Positions 1 through 10,634 of a stretch of 64,000 nucleotides of DNA are shown here, in pieces. The stretch comes from Meghimatium bilineatum (taxonomy: Eukaryota; Mollusca; Gastropoda; Stylommatophora; Philomycidae). Every line of letters begins with the position of its first letter. Within the stretch, counting starts at the first letter, position 1. The stretch is from contig CM067319.1 of assembly GCA_034231615.1 (NCBI GenBank), forward strand, positions 8,108,391 through 8,172,390, written 5' to 3'. Both the position numbers and the translations under genes were made by a program. The notes under the pieces were generated by a model, which ran no database searches, was not told the origin of the DNA, and saw nothing but the letters and a program-made list of their open reading frames with translations.

Positions 1-841
1 TCTGCCTTGCCAAAATTCCAGCGAATTTTCCGTTTGAAATATGCTTTGTTGGGTGTAGTTATGGTGGTGAGGATTGGTCTATGGTCACTTTCATCAATCA
101 ATTAAAAACTAATGGAAGTGGTGGTTCAAGTAGATCAGCCACCACGCCTTCTAGCGAAAAATAATATGTATATTTGTTTTTATCACACCTGAAATCCATT
201 CTCAAGTTTCATCATCAGTTGCAACGCCATTATTCTCCAAACTTTGTTTTGTCATAATCACGCGTTCTTCCCTTAAATTTACTTTCACTGTCCATCTTTT
301 TCTTTTGTTACTTTTCCACCTTGGTCCTGACCGTTGTTCTCACTCCACGTGATGGCAGCCTTTGACATTCTCTAGTGAAATGTTCCGTAATGTTACACTT
401 CGTACTGAAAATTAAACCTGTCTTATAGCCAGATATACCTTTGCACTGCACGAATTATTACAAGGTGTTGGTAATTTCCAGAGGGCCTCGACTTCACGAC
501 TTCCCCGACCATGAATATTGCTTTCACACTTCTTCTTCATTCTTTCTGGTCAGCGCGTCTTTTGTGTGAAGAAGATTCACGCCTTGTGGGTCCGAAGTGA
601 CCCCAGGAGCCAAGCTATTTATGAATTGGCACTAATATTTCTTCGATTGCGTGGCGATACTGGATTACCTTCTCTTTAGAGGGGAAAGGTTGATGGTGGC
701 ATGCTTCCAGGGAGTCCATTGTGTTCTGACCAGGAACCGACACTATGTCGTAGGTTGCTTTTGGCGAAGGGCATCAGAAAATTCACAGATGGTTTAAAAT
801 GTTAATACTAAGTATGGCTGAGGTGGAACATACCCCTGTTG
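1..841. other. Unassigned sequence
   Basis: I see no gene, exon-like open frame or repeat shared with the rest of the window here. It is mixed-composition, AT-leaning sequence with frequent stops in all frames. Confidence 0.5.
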
Positions 842-1268
842 TCTTCTTCGTTCGTTCTCGAACTCCTGAATTTTGCCAGGATGTAGTTCGCAGAATAAGA
901 GGTACTGTATCATGGATTATAGTTGGACTATGCTGAAAATGGAAGTGCTGGGTCGGAAGGCGTAAAATAACGCAGCTTCACTGTGAAACTGGTAGCGCAG
1001 CGTACTTTAAACACATTCCTTCGGATTTCATACGAACTCTCGTGTTGGTTCTCAGAGAGCGAACCAGACGGAGAACAGCGTGGCTGCGATATCAGCGACT
1101 TTCGCATTGACACATCTGATTTCAGAATGGCTTCTGAATAACTTTGACCCGTTATCAAATAAGACAGCCAATTCACTTCTCCACCCCCAAACTCTTCTTA
1201 GTCGTCTCTTAAGATATAAATGACATGTAACATCGGGTCTATTCTTTGATCCCCTTTCACACATCGAC
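842..1268 (-). mobile_element. GAA-tailed SINE type A, diverged, interrupted
   Basis: It begins with the reverse-complement tail and 3' end (TCTTCTTCG, then TTCTCGAACTCCTG). It resumes near 1080 with the core (GCTGCGATATCAGCG, then GACACATCTGATTTCAG) and ends with the head motif TTTGATCCCCTTTCAC. About 160 bp at 921-1080 matches no part of the element and looks like an insertion or replacement. The copy is strongly diverged, so it is old. Confidence 0.6.
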
Positions 1269-1333
1269 AATACGAGCATCGATGATTTTTATTAAATGAT
1301 AGATTATTAAAGAAAAACATAAGGCAGTAAACA

Positions 1334-1393
1334 AGATTTTAACCAGGTCCGCTTAGGTGGCACCTTCTCACCTCGCAACTTGAGTCAAGACGG
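1334..1393 (-). repeat. Short tRNA-like dispersed repeat, copy 1
   Basis: The string around AACCAGGTCCGCTTAGGTGG and the following CGCAACTTGAGTCA also occur near 12580-12640, and the first part near 55844-55884. Read on the minus strand, the other copies end in a Pol III B-box-like GGTTCAAATCCC; here that box is decayed (TTAAAATC). It is probably a tRNA-derived SINE remnant. Confidence 0.4.
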
Positions 1394-1515
1394 CTTCCAT
1401 CTCGATGAAGTGTGTTCCACATTATTGATATTCTAGCGTTCTTCCTGAATACAAATATGAACGTACAAAAAAGACGAAATCAAGTTCTTTTCTTTTCTCA
1501 AGTCAACATTCATAA

Positions 1516-1929
1516 CCATATTTTCTTTACTAGCATTTACTTGACGTGGTCATATTTTCTTTACTAGCATTTACTTGACGTGGTCATATTTTCTTTACTA
1601 GCATTTACTTGACGTGGTCATATTTTCTTTACTAGCATTTACTTGACGTGGTCATATTTTCTTTACTAGCATTTACTTGACGTGGTCATATTTTCTTTAC
1701 TAGCATTTACTTGACGTGGTCATATTTTCTTTACTAGCATTTACTTGACGTGGTCATATTTTCTTTACTAGCATTTACTTGACGTGGTCATATTTTCTTT
1801 ACTAGCATTTACTTGACGTGGTCATATTTTCTTTACTAGCATTTACTTGACCTGGTCATATTTTCTTTACTAGCATTTACTTGACGTGGTCATATTTTCT
1901 TTACTAGAATTTACTTGACGTAACCATAT
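1516..1929. repeat. 34-bp minisatellite, about 12 copies
   Basis: Nearly identical tandem units contain ATTTTCTTTACTAGCATTT followed by ACTTGACGTGGTCAT. One unit has CCTGG for CGTGG and the last has TAGAAT for TAGCAT. Such homogeneity suggests recent expansion or gene conversion. Each unit carries TGACGTGG, a CRE/ATF6-like octamer. No coding potential is evident. Confidence 0.95.
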
Positions 1930-2429
1930 ATGTGAACGTTCTTATCCGAAGCCTCACTGTGACAGCGTACCCACAAAATTTCTAGCTCTAATTTAAGCAA
2001 TTGTGAACACCTGTAGCAATTAAGCGAGTGAAAATGTCAGAAATTTCTAGACCATCATCTCTAATCGAACCCTTCACTAATTTACATAATTAGCGCAGTG
2101 GGATTAATTACTGTCTCCAGGTGAGCTTTGATTTCCGTTTGGGGCTCGCCATCAGCACACCTGTAGAGCTCTTCCGATGTAAGTGTTTGACACCTTGTGT
2201 CCCACCTAATCCCCTTACAAATTCACTGATTCAACTTTCCAGATGTGACCATTATCTCTTTCAGACTTACTTTCATCGCTTGAATTTAATGAAACGTTGG
2301 ACTTTCGTCTCAATAAACAAATGTTATAGGCGAGGTCTAGTTAACCTAGGTTAGTGATTTCATTCGGAGAGTGGTTCAGTCTCTATTGTGGTATTCACAA
2401 GCTGTGACTATGTATGCAAGATGTCGCCG
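1930..2429. other. Unassigned sequence
   Basis: This is AT-rich unique sequence between the 34-bp array and a fold-back MITE. A 77-codon open frame from 2121 shows no recognisable motif and I do not support it as a gene. Confidence 0.4.
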
Positions 2430-2840
2430 GTTAAAAACCCCAGTGCAGAAAGTAAACAATACTTCATTCATTCATTACGTTTTTTAAAATTATTGTCATA
2501 CTTTTCTTTATTCACTATTTTATATATACGGAGTCACATCCCAAAAAAGTCACGGTCGACAAACGAAATACGCGGGGTTAGGAGATTAATTCAACACGGT
2601 CGACCAATGAAATACGCGGGGTTAGGAGATTAATTCAACACGGTCGACCAACGAAATACGCAGGGTTAGGAGATTAATTCAACACGGTCGACCAACAAAA
2701 TACGTGGGGTTAGGAGATTAATTCAACACGGTCGACCAACGAAATACGCAGGGTTAGGAGATTAATTCAACATGGTCGACCAACGAAATACGCGGGGTTA
2801 GGAGATTAATTCAAAAGCTTTTAATAAATTACCGTAACAA
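2430..2840 (+). mobile_element. Fold-back MITE (PAL family), copy 1, expanded inside
   Basis: The left arm is CAGAAAGTAAACAATACTTC, then ACGTTTTTT and ATTATTGTCA. The same arm recurs in at least eight places, and its reverse complement forms the right arm in other copies, such as CACGAATGAAGGCTTGTTTA near 23660. The centre (GACAAACGAAATACG) was amplified into the 44-bp array at 2551-2816. The right arm is decayed. Confidence 0.6.
2551..2816. repeat. 44-bp minisatellite inside a MITE, about 6 copies
   Basis: The units contain CGGTCGACCAACGAAATACG followed by GGGGTTAGGAGATTAATTCA. The first unit is continuous with the MITE centre (compare GCCGACCAATGAAAAGAGCGG in the copy near 17405), so the array appears to derive from the host MITE. 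Each unit carries a GTCGAC palindrome. Confidence 0.9.
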
Positions 2841-2883
2841 TTTCTTTGCTAATTTACATAGAATTTTCAGCCATTGTAAATAA

Positions 2884-3146
2884 TTCTTCTTTTTCTGCGT
2901 TCGTTCTCAAACTCCTGCAGATTAGCGTTGAGAACAGAATGTGTTGTATCATGGTTTACAGCATTGCTGCGATATTTGCACCTTTCGGCCTGACACATCC
3001 GACTTCAGCATGGCTTTGGGTGCTGACTCTATATGGGATGGGGCAGCCAGCTCCATCCGTAACCTCCTTTTACGACATGCATGGAAGGTAAAGAGTGTTG
3101 CTATTCTGTGCTCCCCTTTCGGGCCTTGGCAACACACGGGTGCGTA
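2884..3146 (-). mobile_element. GAA-tailed SINE type A
   Basis: This is a well-preserved copy. In plus-strand order it shows tail (TTCTTCTTTTTCTGCG), 3' end (GTTCTCAAACTCCTGCAG), core (GCTGCGATATTTGCACC, CTGACACATCCGACTTCAG), the palindrome-like CTTTTACGACATGCATGG and the head (GCTCCCCTTTCGGGCC, ACACACGGG). About 15 bp after the AGATTAGC segment are deleted. The flanks GTAAATAA and GTAAACAA may be an imperfect TSD. Confidence 0.85.
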
Positions 3147-3288
3147 AACAAATCAGGGATCACCATGTTTAATTTAGGTTACTCAAACATACTTCCCCCC
3201 CCCCCACACACCCTGTTTAATAAATCTGTCCCTAAAGAAGTACACAATTAATTTCAGATTAAAATTTGTATTCCAAATTCAAACAATT

Positions 3289-3545
3289 TCATCATCATCA
3301 AGTGCCGTCTCCGCAACGAAGGTTGGCTCCAACATCGCCTGTATCTTGTTTTGGTGGTGCACTCTGCTAGACTGCCTGTCCATCTCGTAATGTCACTCTC
3401 TCACTTAATCTCTGCCTACCTCTTGCTTGCCTCCCTTTGACTTTACCCTCAAGTAAGGTCTTCAACAAGGTGTCATGTCTTTTAATGTGTTCAAAATATA
3501 ATGTGTTTATAATGTGTCCAAAATATTTTATTTTCTTGATCATTA
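3289..3545 (-). mobile_element. RTE-like LINE 3' end, 5'-truncated
   Basis: On the minus strand it reads the end of an APE-class reverse transcriptase ORF (FGHI, then KRHDTLLKTLLEGKVKGRQA and RGRQR). It finishes in the 3' sequence AACCTTCGTTGCGGAGACGG, then GATGATGATGA, the short-repeat tail of this family. Only the extreme C-terminus is present and frames are broken. Confidence 0.8.
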
Positions 3546-3924
3546 GTTCCCAATTCCAATCCAACAATTTCTCGGGTGTATAAACTAAAAACAATCAACA
3601 AACTTGGTCAGACACACAAAACTCATTGTCAACATCCCTTATGGACACTCACGGAAGAAAAGATTATGGTCACTTTTTTAAACCTAGGAGTTACGAACAA
3701 TAGAGCTATTATTCATTTTGTGGTAGTGACGGGGAGTTTATTATATCATATGGACAATAGAGCAGACCCAACAACACTGGACCACATTACCGGCTGTGTT
3801 CAAGCAACAAGCATAACTAGCGTCTCTTCTGAAACAAGGTCATACAAATTCGTGAAAACGTGATCAACATTTATGGTAAGGTAGACGTACGCACTTTCAG
3901 TTAAAATAAGAATTATAAAATACT
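3546..3924. other. Unassigned sequence
   Basis: This lies between two oppositely oriented RTE-like LINE ends. A 95-codon open frame from 3576 has no recognisable domain and is not supported as a gene. Confidence 0.4.
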
Positions 3925-4347
3925 ATATCTATTCTATATTAATGTATGGCTCAGAAACATGGACACTAAATAAACAATTAGAAGACAGAATTGATGCTTT
4001 TGAGATGTGGGTATATAGAAGAATAGGAAGAATATCATGGAAAGAGAAGAAAACAAATAAAGAGGTACTAAAAACACATATTATGAAGAAAGAATTACTA
4101 AGAGAAATAAAGATCTGGCAAATAAAATATTGTGGATACATTAAAAGACCTTATTGAAGACCTTACTTGAGGGTAAAGTCAAAGGGAGGCGAGCAAGAGG
4201 TTGGCAGAGATACAAGTGGGAGAGTAACATCTCACGCTGGACAGGTTACAGTCTAACAGAGTGCACCACCAAGACAAGAGACAGTGGATGTTGGAGATCC
4301 GTTGCAGCCAACCTTTGTTGCGGAGACGGCACTTGATGATGATGACA
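3925..4347 (+). mobile_element. RTE-like LINE 3' end, 5'-truncated
   Basis: The translation gives LMYGSETWTLNKQLEDRIDA, FEMWVYRRIGRISWKEK, then LLEGKVKGRRARGWQRYKW. This is the post-RT C-terminal region typical of RTE/BovB-type non-LTR elements. It ends WRSVAANLCCGDGT and is followed by a TGATGATGATG tail. A frameshift near 4150 separates two open segments, so it is a dead, 5'-truncated copy. The clade assignment is from memory of the family; the broader class is certain. Confidence 0.85.
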
Positions 4348-5117
4348 CACTTTCAACCACGAACGTTAGACCACTTTGGTTGGTTATATCAGACCTCTTA
4401 ACGGTTAAAAAAAACAAGGAGAATTGGAGAGTCTGGTAATTCAGTTATTAAAACCTCATGATGGGGACACTTAGCAAAGAACATCACATTTTAAGTACTT
4501 TGAATTTACAAAAAAATTCCGTCACATCAGCCCACCCATATTTATTGTCAATGAATTGTCCAATCGCGTGAGCCGTTCTCTCCTATTCACAGAAGATGGA
4601 GATATCAATAATAACTGTGCCTCGAGTGTGATACAAGCCACACCAACGTCAAATCTTACAATAGAAAACAATCAAAGTTATACTGGGCCCTAAAACTAGA
4701 AGAATATTATTTGAGAATGATCTATTCTTCCTTTCGTTATTGATTTAATTTGTATGTGACATTAACTGAAATATATGGTTACCAGTGCGCATGCGTCATG
4801 AACTGGAATTAAAGATATGTTTACTACTGCGCATGTGGAGATCGAAGATTCTAAAATTCTTTTTTTCTCTATAAGTTAGGACTTGTAAAATACAGTAAGC
4901 TTTGTCACTTGAGATTTATTCTTAAATAATTTATCTTTCTAAATCACAACAGAAATGACATGTCACGGAATCTGTTTTTGAGAGACTATGATTGTCAATA
5001 GGTAATCATGAGATATTATTTATTGGGCAGTCAAAATTGTAAAAGTCGGTCAACTGTGATACCAGCAAAAGTGTTTGATCTCACGGAGAATAAGTACCCA
5101 AAGTTTCAGAAATCTTT
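4348..5117. other. Unassigned AT-rich sequence
   Basis: I find no gene, tandem array or shared repeat in this stretch. It is AT-rich with no long open frame. Confidence 0.45.
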
Positions 5118-5475
<358 letters not shown>

Positions 5476-5499
5476 GACGTTCGACTGTAAAGACATCTG

Positions 5500-5700
5500 T
5501 CCAGAAGTAATTAGGACTTCATTCGTGACATTTTTAACTATTGTCGTGTTTTCTTTAATCACTATTTAAATACCCGTAGTCGCCTGCCAAAGATAGCCAA
5601 TGCTGACCAACGAATTGCACGGAAAGAATCAAAATGGGCATTCTAAGTGATATTTACGTTTTCTGTACGCGGGTGCTTTACTAGATGCAGTCATCCTTCA
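5500..5700 (+). mobile_element. Fold-back MITE (PAL family), copy 2
   Basis: It shows GGACTTCATTCGTGACATTT, ATTGTCGTGTTTTC, the centre CACTATTTAAATACCCGTAG and AGCCAATGCTGACCAACG, then a partial right arm with AATCAAAATGGGC. The outermost left arm (GTAAACAAG) is lost or diverged. Confidence 0.6.
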
Positions 5701-5866
5701 GACTAGTTAGTCCTTCAGGATCAAAGATGGCACATAGAACAGTAATAATATTTTTCCATATTGCCTCGTTGCTGTAGTTGTGTGTATTTATTGTGCTCAA
5801 TGTTGAGTTTTCGAATATTTGATAGTTCTGCTTAGAGTTTTTTGTGTGCATTTTACTTTTGTAAAT

Positions 5867-6213
5867 TCTTCTTCTTCTGCGATCAGTTTCCTATGCTCAT
5901 AAGTCTATACAGGAAGGTGGGCCGCCTCCACGAATTCAGTCGTCAGCAGGAGGTCCCCACGGTTGCCCCACAGCTTCACCTTCAGATCTGTCTCTTGGGG
6001 CCATATTTTGGTTCTCACGTGATCAAAGAGTGGGCATGTCTGCAGAATATGTTCTGGAGTCTGGGGACCCTTTTGACATGGGCATTGATCAGTTTGGGCA
6101 GCCTTATTTTTGTGGAGATGTGCTTGCAGTCTGAAGTGTCCTGTGCGAAGTCTAAATATTGTGGTTTGTTGATTATCTTTGCTCCCCTTTTGGAACCGGG
6201 CATCTAAACACGG
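5867..6213 (-). mobile_element. Chimeric element: SINE head joined to LINE 3' end
   Basis: On the minus strand most of it is the C-terminus of an RNase H-class LINE ORF2. Translation gives FRLRTGHFRLQAHL, CPCQKGPQTPEHILQTCPLF, DHVRTKIWP and a stop after EFVEAAHLPV, then a (GAA)n tail at 5867-5878. The 5' side (about 6165-6213) instead matches the head of SINE type A: CTTTGCTCCCCTTTTGGAAC against CTTTGCTCCCCTTTCGGGCC, then ACACGG. No remainder of the SINE lies beyond the LINE tail, so simple insertion of one into the other is disfavoured. Template switching during reverse transcription is the likelier origin. Confidence 0.65.
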
Positions 6214-6287
6214 ATCTTTAAGTGTGCATATTTTTATCTATGCGAATTCGCATAGAAATAAAAATATTAACATCTAAACAAATTACA

Positions 6288-6700
6288 AAGTTAAAAATAA
6301 GAATTATAAAATGCTACAAACAATTAGAAGACAGAATTGATGTCTTTGAGATGTGGGTATATAGAAGAATAGGTAGAACATCATGGAAAGAGAAGAAAAC
6401 AAATAAAGAGGTGCTAAAAACACTTAATGTGAAGAAAGAACTACTAAGAGAAATAAAGATCAGGGAAATAAAATATCTTGGATACATTAAAAGACATGAC
6501 ACTTTGTTGAAGACCTTACTTGAGGGTAAAGTCAAAGGGAAGCGAGCAAGAGGTAGGCAGAGATACAAGTGGGAGAGAGTAACATCATACGATGGACAGG
6601 TTACAGTCTAGCAGAGTGCACCACCAAGACAAGAGACAGGAGATGTTGGAGATACGTTGCAGCCAACCTTCGTTGCGGAGACGGCACATACTGATGATGA
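6288..6700 (+). mobile_element. RTE-like LINE 3' end, 5'-truncated
   Basis: It reads KQLEDRIDVFEMWVYRRIGR, KTNKEVLKT, IKYLGYIKRHDTLLKTLLEG and RARGRQRYKW, then AACCTTCGTTGCGGAGACGG and ACTGATGATGA. It is closely similar to the copies at 3925 and 8950. The truncation point lies just after the YGSETW motif present in those copies. Confidence 0.85.
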
Positions 6701-6867
6701 CAATCAGTTCACATGAGACAATTTTTACTTATTTTAATTGCTTCAATCGACACACACATATATACACGTTCCGTTCCATAATAAATGTGTTCGTATTGAC
6801 GTAAAGTGGCATGGAAAACATTTGATTCACTTTGGCTTGGGTTGTTGATGAAGGGAGGGACTCACAG

Positions 6868-7034
6868 CTTTATTCCCCACCCCAGAATCAGCTTATTCCC
6901 CACCAAGACTTAATTTCTTTCCCACCCCAGACTTAATTTATTCCCCACCCCAGACTTAATTTATTCCCCACCCCAGACTTAATTTATTCCCCACCCCAGA
7001 CTTAATTTATTCCCCACCCCAGACTTAATTTATT
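6868..7034. repeat. 23-bp minisatellite, about 7 copies
   Basis: The units are TTATTCCCCACCCCAGACTT plus AAT. The first two or three units are degenerate (CAGAATCAGC, CACCAAGAC) and the last ends abruptly at TTCCCAAGGC. No gene is visible nearby. Confidence 0.95.
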
Positions 7035-7485
7035 CCCAAGGCTAGATTCAAATACAAAGATATTAATATTACATCTTTTATGACAACACAAAGATGTGAG
7101 TTTCCTTTTAACGTTGGCACACATTTAATCCCTATCGATCTCTGAATTATTTGATCTTCAGATCAAAGATTATGAATCCATATCAATAATCAATCTAATA
7201 ATCGATGATTGAGTTTGCAAGAAAAATTCTATTTCCGTGAGAAGTTTAATATTGTTTTGATTCCTTACAATTGATTAATATTTAATACTTTTATATGACT
7301 AGGTTTTCTATTTGTATTACTGGGCACGGTGTGTAAAGCAGGGTTTGAAATCGTACAACATGTTACAACAGAAGCACGTGTTATGGGTTCGCCGACACGG
7401 CTCTACAACACTACTATTTAAACAATCAACATTATGTCAGAAAGACTAAGGGCTGTTAATAGCAACATCCACACAGCTATAGCCA
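7035..7485. other. Unassigned AT-rich sequence
   Basis: Nothing recognisable. It contains several short inverted repeats around ATCGAT and GATCTTCAGATC, without a defined element. Confidence 0.4.
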
Positions 7486-8375
7486 TCATAAATGTATCAT
7501 TATCATCACAAAAATTATAACAATCATCATAATCACCAAAACCATCATCAAAAACCCCATCGTCGTTATCAGGATCATTACCATCGACGTCGATATCATC
7601 ATCATCAACATCATTATCATAAACATTAACATCATCATCAACAACATCATCATCAACAACATCAACAACATCATCATCAACAACATCATCAACAACATCA
7701 TCAACAACATCATCATCAACAACATCATCATCAACAACAACATCATCAACATCATCAACAACAACATCATCATCAACAACATCATCAACAACATCATCAA
7801 CAACATCATCATCAACAACATCATCATAAACATCATCAACATCATCAACATCATCAACATCATCAACATCATCAACATCATCATCATCATCATCAACAAC
7901 ATCAACAACATCATCATCAACAACATCATCATCAACAACAACATCATCATCATCATCATCATCATCATCAACAACAACAACATCATCATCATCAACAACA
8001 ACATCATCATCATCATCATCATCAACAACAACATCATCATCATCAACAACAACATCGTCATCAACAACATCATCAACAACATCATCAACAACATCATCAT
8101 CAACAACATCATCATCAACATCATCAACATCATCAACATCATCAACATCATCAACATCATCAACAACATCATCATCAACATCATCAACATCATTAACATC
8201 ATCAACAACATCAACATCATCAACATCATCAACAACATCAACATCAAAATCATCATCAACAACATCAACATCAAAATCATCATCAACAACATCATATCAA
8301 CATCTTCATAAACATAAGCATCATAAACATCATCATCAACATCATAATCATCATTATTAACATAACCATCATCAT
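7486..8375. repeat. (CAT/CAA) trinucleotide-hexanucleotide microsatellite
   Basis: This is a tract of about 0.9 kb built from CATCAT, CAACAT and CAACAA words in irregular order, with few interruptions. The minus strand stays open for 269 codons (Met/Leu polymer) only because the repeat lacks stops in that frame. RTE-like LINEs in this window end in GATGAT, so such a tail could have seeded it, but no LINE body adjoins either edge. Confidence 0.95.
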
Positions 8376-8654
8376 AATTCCTCCCTTCATTTATTTCTTC
8401 TTCACTTGTTAACCTAGTAATTGGTAAGGTTTATTGTTGCACATACAGTTCACCTCCGTCTGTATCCCTTCTTGTGATCATTTGTCTTATAAATGTAGAG
8501 TATATTTAAGATCACAATCCCAAACTGTGGGATTGCGATGGGGGATCACGATACAAGGACGCCCTTTCCTTCACAATTTATTAGCAATGCAATAACACTT
8601 ATGAGCGTTGCCAATGAGGTCAACAATAATTCAAAACCAGCTTCTTGTATTCCC
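8376..8654. other. Unassigned sequence
   Basis: Unique-looking, AT-rich sequence between the trinucleotide tract and a SINE, containing a short dyad around CCCAAACTGTGGGATTGCGA. Confidence 0.35.
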
Positions 8655-8895
8655 TGACTCTGAAAGTGGAGCAATTAATGGCAACAGTGCTACCTGCCAC
8701 CCATGTCCTACAATGCAGAGGTGGCTGTCCCATCATATAGAAAATCAAGATCACCCAGACACCCTACACCAGTCGAATGCGTCAGTCCTAAAGACGCAGA
8801 TATCGCAGGCAAACTGAAAGGCATTGCACAACGCATTCAATTCTCCAGACTACATCCAGTTAATCTGTATGAGTTTCACAATTTACAAATGAACA
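8655..8895 (+). mobile_element. GAA-tailed SINE type A, diverged
   Basis: The head is GAAAGTGGAGCAATTAATGG, followed by GCAACAGTGCTACCTGCCAC, GTGGCTGTCCCATCATATAG, the core AAAGACGCAGATATCGCAGG and the 3' end CTCCAGACTACATCCAGTTA. The GAA tail is lost. Confidence 0.7.
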
Positions 8896-8949
8896 CAGAA
8901 TATTATTATTTATTATGAATATTATTACTATTGTTATTACTGTTACTAT

Positions 8950-9395
8950 TAATAGCTACATCTATTCTACATTAATGTATGAATCAGAAACATGGACACT
9001 AAATAAATAATTAGAAGACAGAATTGATGCCTTTGAGATGTGGGTATGTAGGAGAATAGGGAGAACATCATGGAAAGAGAAGAAAACAAATAAAGAGGTG
9101 CTAAAAACACTTAATATAAAGAAAGAACTACTAAGAGAAATAAAGATCAGGCAAATAAAATATTTTGGACACATTAAAAACGTGACACCTTATTGAAGAT
9201 GTTACTTGAGGGTAAAGTCAAAGGGAAGCGAGCAAGAGGTAGGCAGAGATACAAGTGGGAGAGTAACATCACACGATATACAGGTTACAGTCTAGCAGAG
9301 TGCACCACCAAGACAATAGACAGGAGATGTTGGATATACGTTACAGCCAACCTTCGTTACGGAGACGGCATTTGATGATGATGATGATGATTAAT
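8950..9395 (+). mobile_element. RTE-like LINE 3' end, 5'-truncated
   Basis: Plus-strand codons read MYESETWTLNK with an in-frame stop, DRIDAFEMWVCRRIGRTSWK, IKYFGHIKN and LLEGKVKGKRARGRQRYKW. It ends in AACCTTCGTTACGGAGACGG and TGATGATGATGATGATTA. The reading frame is disrupted, so it is a pseudogene copy. Confidence 0.85.
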
Positions 9396-9438
9396 AGCAC
9401 CACTAGCATTACAATTTCAATTACTGTTACTATTAATA

Positions 9439-9710
9439 TGGGAGCCGCGTTAGCGCAGTGGTTATCGCACTGGCTTCGCATATGAGTGGTCCTGGGTTCA
9501 TTCCCCAGCTGAGGCGGAAATGTTTTCAGATCGCAACAGCTCCCAGGTCGACCCAGCCTTAAATGGGTACCGGATTAATCCGGGAAGTAAAGACTGCGAG
9601 GGAGAGGAGATGGCTACCGCCCTCATTTGCAGAGCCTGTGAAATGTGAGATCGCTAACATCTCACACCCCTACTGCATTAATATATGCTATGGGTTACTT
9701 TACTTTACTG
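9439..9710 (+). mobile_element. tRNA-derived SINE with (TTTAC)n tail and perfect TSD
   Basis: The head is tRNA-like, with A box TTAGCGCAGTGG and B box GGGTTCATTCCC. The body contains CAACAGCTCCCAGGTCGACC and GGGTACCGGATTAATCCGGG, and the tail is TTACTTTACTTTACTG. It is flanked by an 11-bp direct repeat TACTATTAATA at 9428-9438 and 9711-9721, which fixes both ends. A second copy lies inverted at 63655-63850 in the cyclin D intron. Confidence 0.9.
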
Positions 9711-9721
9711 TACTATTAATA

Positions 9722-10194
9722 GCGCAATTACTATTATAATTTCAATTACTATTAATGTTATTTATTACTGGTTATGATTAATAATATTTGTATGAATACT
9801 AAATCCAAGAAATATTCCATTTTAAAAACAATTTTTTAATGTAGACGAAACTCACTTGACGGAACTACAAGGATAGCCAGGTAGGTAGGATAGTAGGATA
9901 AAGAAAAACAAGCCAAAAGATATAATCTGAGCAGCTTAACTTGGTACACAAACTTTACAATGCACAGGGCGATTAAGATCATCTGCAGGATATCTGATAT
10001 GCCTGGAAGGACAATGCGTAAGCACATTGTACTAATAACATATCAAATTTCAAGTTCGATTATTGACACAGCAATTTGAAACCGTTAAATACATATTTGC
10101 TTTAGTGATCGATGCACTCGAGAAATCATATTAATCTATGACGCAGGGAACCCGTTATTTATTGATGCCTGTTAGCACTTTTTTTTTCCTATAG
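9722..10194. other. Unassigned AT-rich sequence
   Basis: No supported gene or repeat. A 63-codon minus-strand open frame at 9836-10027 has no recognisable features. Confidence 0.4.
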
Positions 10195-10520
10195 CTGAGG
10201 CCCATCATAGAGGCACGGTGACTCAGGACGTGACAATCATTTTGACTTGAACATTTGGTTGCATGTATTAAGCAATAGAGAAGTTTGGCATAACCAGTCG
10301 TCAATTGGTGGCGGGAAGTGAGCACAGTGAACCCTATCTTGGCTGCAGTGACTCGGAGCAGTGCATAGGTTGAAACCTACCTTCATGGAGGTGTGATAGT
10401 TATTCTCTGGCTCTAGCTCGTGGTGGGCCGAAAATCCACAGACTTCCCAGTTATATAATGCCATTTTAATGGCATTGTGTCAAAGAGTATTAGCCCATGG
10501 ACCGCTGAATCATCCAACCA
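10195..10520 (+). repeat. Dispersed repeat D, copy 1
   Basis: About 320 bp is shared with 15425-15745. Matching segments include ATCATAGAGGCAC, GTGACTC, AACCTACCTTC and ATCCACAGACTT, ending in CATGGACCGCTGAATCA. In copy 2 the minus strand of the last segment holds a B-box-like GGGTTCATACCC, so a tRNA-related origin is possible. Confidence 0.7.
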
Positions 10521-10634
10521 ATCAAACAACTGATGCCTGTAACCCAGATGTCTTCAAATTATATGCAGATTTTGTGTCAAATAGTGCTGTTATTAAAGAA
10601 AAATGGGGCCTGTCTTATGTTTTGTCATCACCAA

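Noticed and set aside
5842..6207. A 121-codon plus-strand protein
   Set aside because: It is antisense to a readable LINE C-terminus (CPCQKGPQTPEHILQTCPLF) on the minus strand, which explains the open frame.
7486..8295. A 269-codon Met/Leu-rich minus-strand open frame
   Set aside because: It is the translation of a CAT/CAA simple repeat with no other content.
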